From NCBI GenBank assembly GCA_027624675.1, contig JAQBTZ010000026.1, positions 1 to 7,497 of the forward strand: 7,497 nt of DNA, in the 5' to 3' direction. This stretch comes from a bacterium. Its GTDB lineage: Bacteria; Patescibacteriota; WWE3; 2-01-FULL-39-13; JAQBTZ01. A model generated the notes under the pieces. That model was not told the origin of the DNA. It saw nothing but the letters and a program-made list of their open reading frames with translations, and searched no databases. Positions 6,313-7,497 of this stretch are shown here, in pieces; position 1 is the stretch's first letter; each line of letters starts with the position of its first letter. Made by a program: the position numbers and the translations under genes.

Positions 6313-7062
6313 TTAAATTGTCTCTGTAAAAATCTTTAATCTTCTTAAACCCAACCCCTCTTCAGAGCTTGCATTTGTACTAATACTGTCGCCTTTCGCT
6401 GAAACCTCCTCCCAGTCCTGTTTATCTATTGGTAAGTCATAATTTGTAACTCTAATCTTTCCTAAGTGTGGCCCAACTGTTTTTGTCTTAAAACTAGAAT
6501 GTGCATAAATTATCTCATCTTGAGAAATATCAATGTTATAAATTATAGCAACATGACCTATTTCAGGGTCCGAACTTTTCATCTTAATCATATCACCAAT
6601 CCTAATATCTTTTAGATTTTCAACTGGAAAAGAGTTAAGATCAGATGTTAAATGGTATGAGGCTATTCTTCTACTTCTTTTAAAACTAAAAACCAACTTA
6701 TCAATCTGTCCTATTAAACCTGCAAAACGTACTACGTAACTACTTAAAGGTTTGTTAAATAATTCCTTTGTTATCTGATCATAAACATTATATACAAGCC
6801 CCGAACAATCTATTCCAACACGTTTATCTCTCAAAAACTTATACCTTTCAAACTCTGTCATCTCTGCAGGTACCAAATCGTAAAGTGTAAAAAGCTTCTC
6901 TGCTTCAACTTTTATCTGCTCAACAGAGCCTTTTCCACCAGTTCTCCAAAACTCCATCCAGCTAGATCCAAATATATATGGAACTTTACAATACACACCT
7001 CCAACATTTAGGTTTAGGTATTTATCTATTTCTTGTTTAACTAACTCTTCAAATTTTTTCAT
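6313..7062 (-). CDS. NlpC/P60-like cysteine peptidase or amidase, predicted cytoplasmic
   Basis: The 249-residue product has the NlpC/P60-type papain-like signature in the usual order: catalytic Cys86 in GIDCSGLV (83-90), His170 in EIGHVAIIY (167-175) preceded by RIGDMIKM (154-161), and a third polar residue His188 in IIYAHSSF (184-191). Known members cut D-Glu/meso-DAP or related bonds in wall peptides, or act as amidases or acyltransferases. There is no signal peptide and no membrane segment, so the protein appears cytoplasmic, unlike most wall-lytic members. The N-terminal 80 residues contain GSSWMEFWRTGGKG (32-45) and no domain I can name. The start ATG lies 14 bases inside the MurC-type gene, and the stop is 4 bases from mraY, so it is co-transcribed with lipid I synthesis genes. 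A role in trimming or recycling cytoplasmic precursors is possible but inferred. The exact substrate is unknown. Confidence 0.8.
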   Translation of the reverse strand: MKKFEELVKQEIDKYLNLNVGGVYCKVPYIFGSSWMEFWRTGGKGSVEQIKVEAEKLFTLYDLVPAEMTEFERYKFLRDKRVGIDCSGLVYNVYDQITKELFNKPLSSYVVRFAGLIGQIDKLVFSFKRSRRIASYHLTSDLNSFPVENLKDIRIGDMIKMKSSDPEIGHVAIIYNIDISQDEIIYAHSSFKTKTVGPHLGKIRVTNYDLPIDKQDWEEVSAKGDSISTNASSEEGLGLRRLKIFTETI

Positions 7063-7497
7063 TTAGTTTATGCTTTAATAATTCTACTTTTTTACTTACA
7101 TCTCCAGACGACATATATATAACTATATCACCACTCTTTACATCACTAGCTATCATATCTGCTAACTTTATATCATCTGGTACGTACTCAACCTTTTCGT
7201 ATGTTTTTTTAATTGCATTTACTATGTCTTTTCCTGTTATTAAACCGTTTTCCGTTTTTACCGCATTAACCTTAGGTATATAAACTGCTTTAATTTCACC
7301 AAACACATTATCAAACCAACTTAGAGTTTCTTTGTTTTTCATAGATGGTGCGTACACATCAAAAACTATATTAATCTTACTTTTATCAAATACCTGGCTA
7401 AAAGCCTTGATCGTCGCTTTTGCCTTAACTGCAGAATGTGCTAAATCCGAATAGATTCTAATCCCATTTACCTTGTCTAATAACTCTTGGTGAGATT
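7049..7497 (-). CDS. murC: MurC-type Mur ligase, C-terminal part (5' end outside the window)
   Basis: Only the last 148 codons are present; the reading frame stays open to the window edge. They form the C-terminal Rossmann-like domain of a Mur ligase. The pattern fits MurC (UDP-MurNAc:L-alanine ligase): IRIYSDLAHSAVKAKATIKA at the domain start, then INIVFDVYAPSMKNKETLSW, a GLITGKDIVNAI segment, VEYVPDD, and SGDIVIYMSSGDVSKKVELL close to the end, corresponding to the MurC GDLVLTMGAGD block. Where MurC usually has DYAHHP this protein has DLAHSA, and where it has FQPHRYSRT it has FDVYAPSMKN, so it is a divergent member. Mpl or another Mur ligase cannot be excluded without the N-terminal and ATP-binding domains. 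A GTG at 7355-7357 is an internal Val codon (FDVYAPS), not the start. The stop overlaps the next gene by 14 bases. Confidence 0.75.
   Translation of the reverse strand, partial: SHQELLDKVNGIRIYSDLAHSAVKAKATIKAFSQVFDKSKINIVFDVYAPSMKNKETLSWFDNVFGEIKAVYIPKVNAVKTENGLITGKDIVNAIKKTYEKVEYVPDDIKLADMIASDVKSGDIVIYMSSGDVSKKVELLKHKLNEKI

Noticed and set aside
7049..7357. Separate 102-residue gene starting at the GTG at 7357
   Set aside because: The frame stays open to the window edge, and the Mur ligase domain continues upstream of the GTG, which is an internal Val codon.

Overview
The window is a compact, AT-rich piece of a bacterial division and cell wall (dcw) cluster. Eight genes are packed head to tail on the minus strand and one very small gene lies on the plus strand. 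Most starts lack a clear Shine-Dalgarno sequence, gene junctions overlap by 1 to 44 bases, and several otherwise recognisable proteins have altered motifs (MurG, MraY, the MurC-type ligase). TGA is used as a true stop, for example in an ATGA overlap at 4182-4185, so the genetic code looks standard for UGA. Together this suggests a streamlined, low-GC bacterium. A Candidate Phyla Radiation (Patescibacteria) member is my best guess, but the sequence alone does not prove it.

In transcription order on the minus strand (right to left) the layout is: the 3' part of a MurC-type Mur ligase (7497-7049); a predicted cytoplasmic NlpC/P60-like cysteine peptidase or amidase (7062-6313); mraY (6308-5283); a fold-type II PLP enzyme of the threonine synthase family (5078-4182); an ATP-grasp ligase (4185-2962); ftsW (2962-1829); murG (1836-724); and the 5' part of ftsQ (767-1). 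A 51-codon gene for a LysW-type zinc-ribbon amino-group carrier protein lies at 5118-5273 on the plus strand. It is divergent from the PLP gene (39-base spacer) and convergent with mraY (9-base spacer).

The Mur ligase, MraY, MurG, FtsW and FtsQ genes form an ordinary lipid II synthesis and septal wall assembly pathway. MraY makes lipid I, MurG makes lipid II, FtsW polymerises it, and FtsQ scaffolds the divisome.

The unusual part is the LysW-like / PLP enzyme / ATP-grasp trio between mraY and ftsW, the position that murD holds in the classical cluster. The three gene types together resemble a carrier-protein-based amino acid modification system. However, no LysZ, LysY, LysJ or LysK homologue is visible, the ATP-grasp does not look like LysX, and the carrier lacks the usual C-terminal glutamate. 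The trio is the best candidate in this window for an undescribed system. It may make or attach an unusual amino acid, possibly for the cell wall, but that role is inferred from location only.

No RNA genes, insertion sequences, CRISPR arrays or convincing terminators were seen. No gene-free stretch exceeds 300 bases; the largest gap between minus-strand genes (5079-5282) is almost filled by the LysW-like gene.
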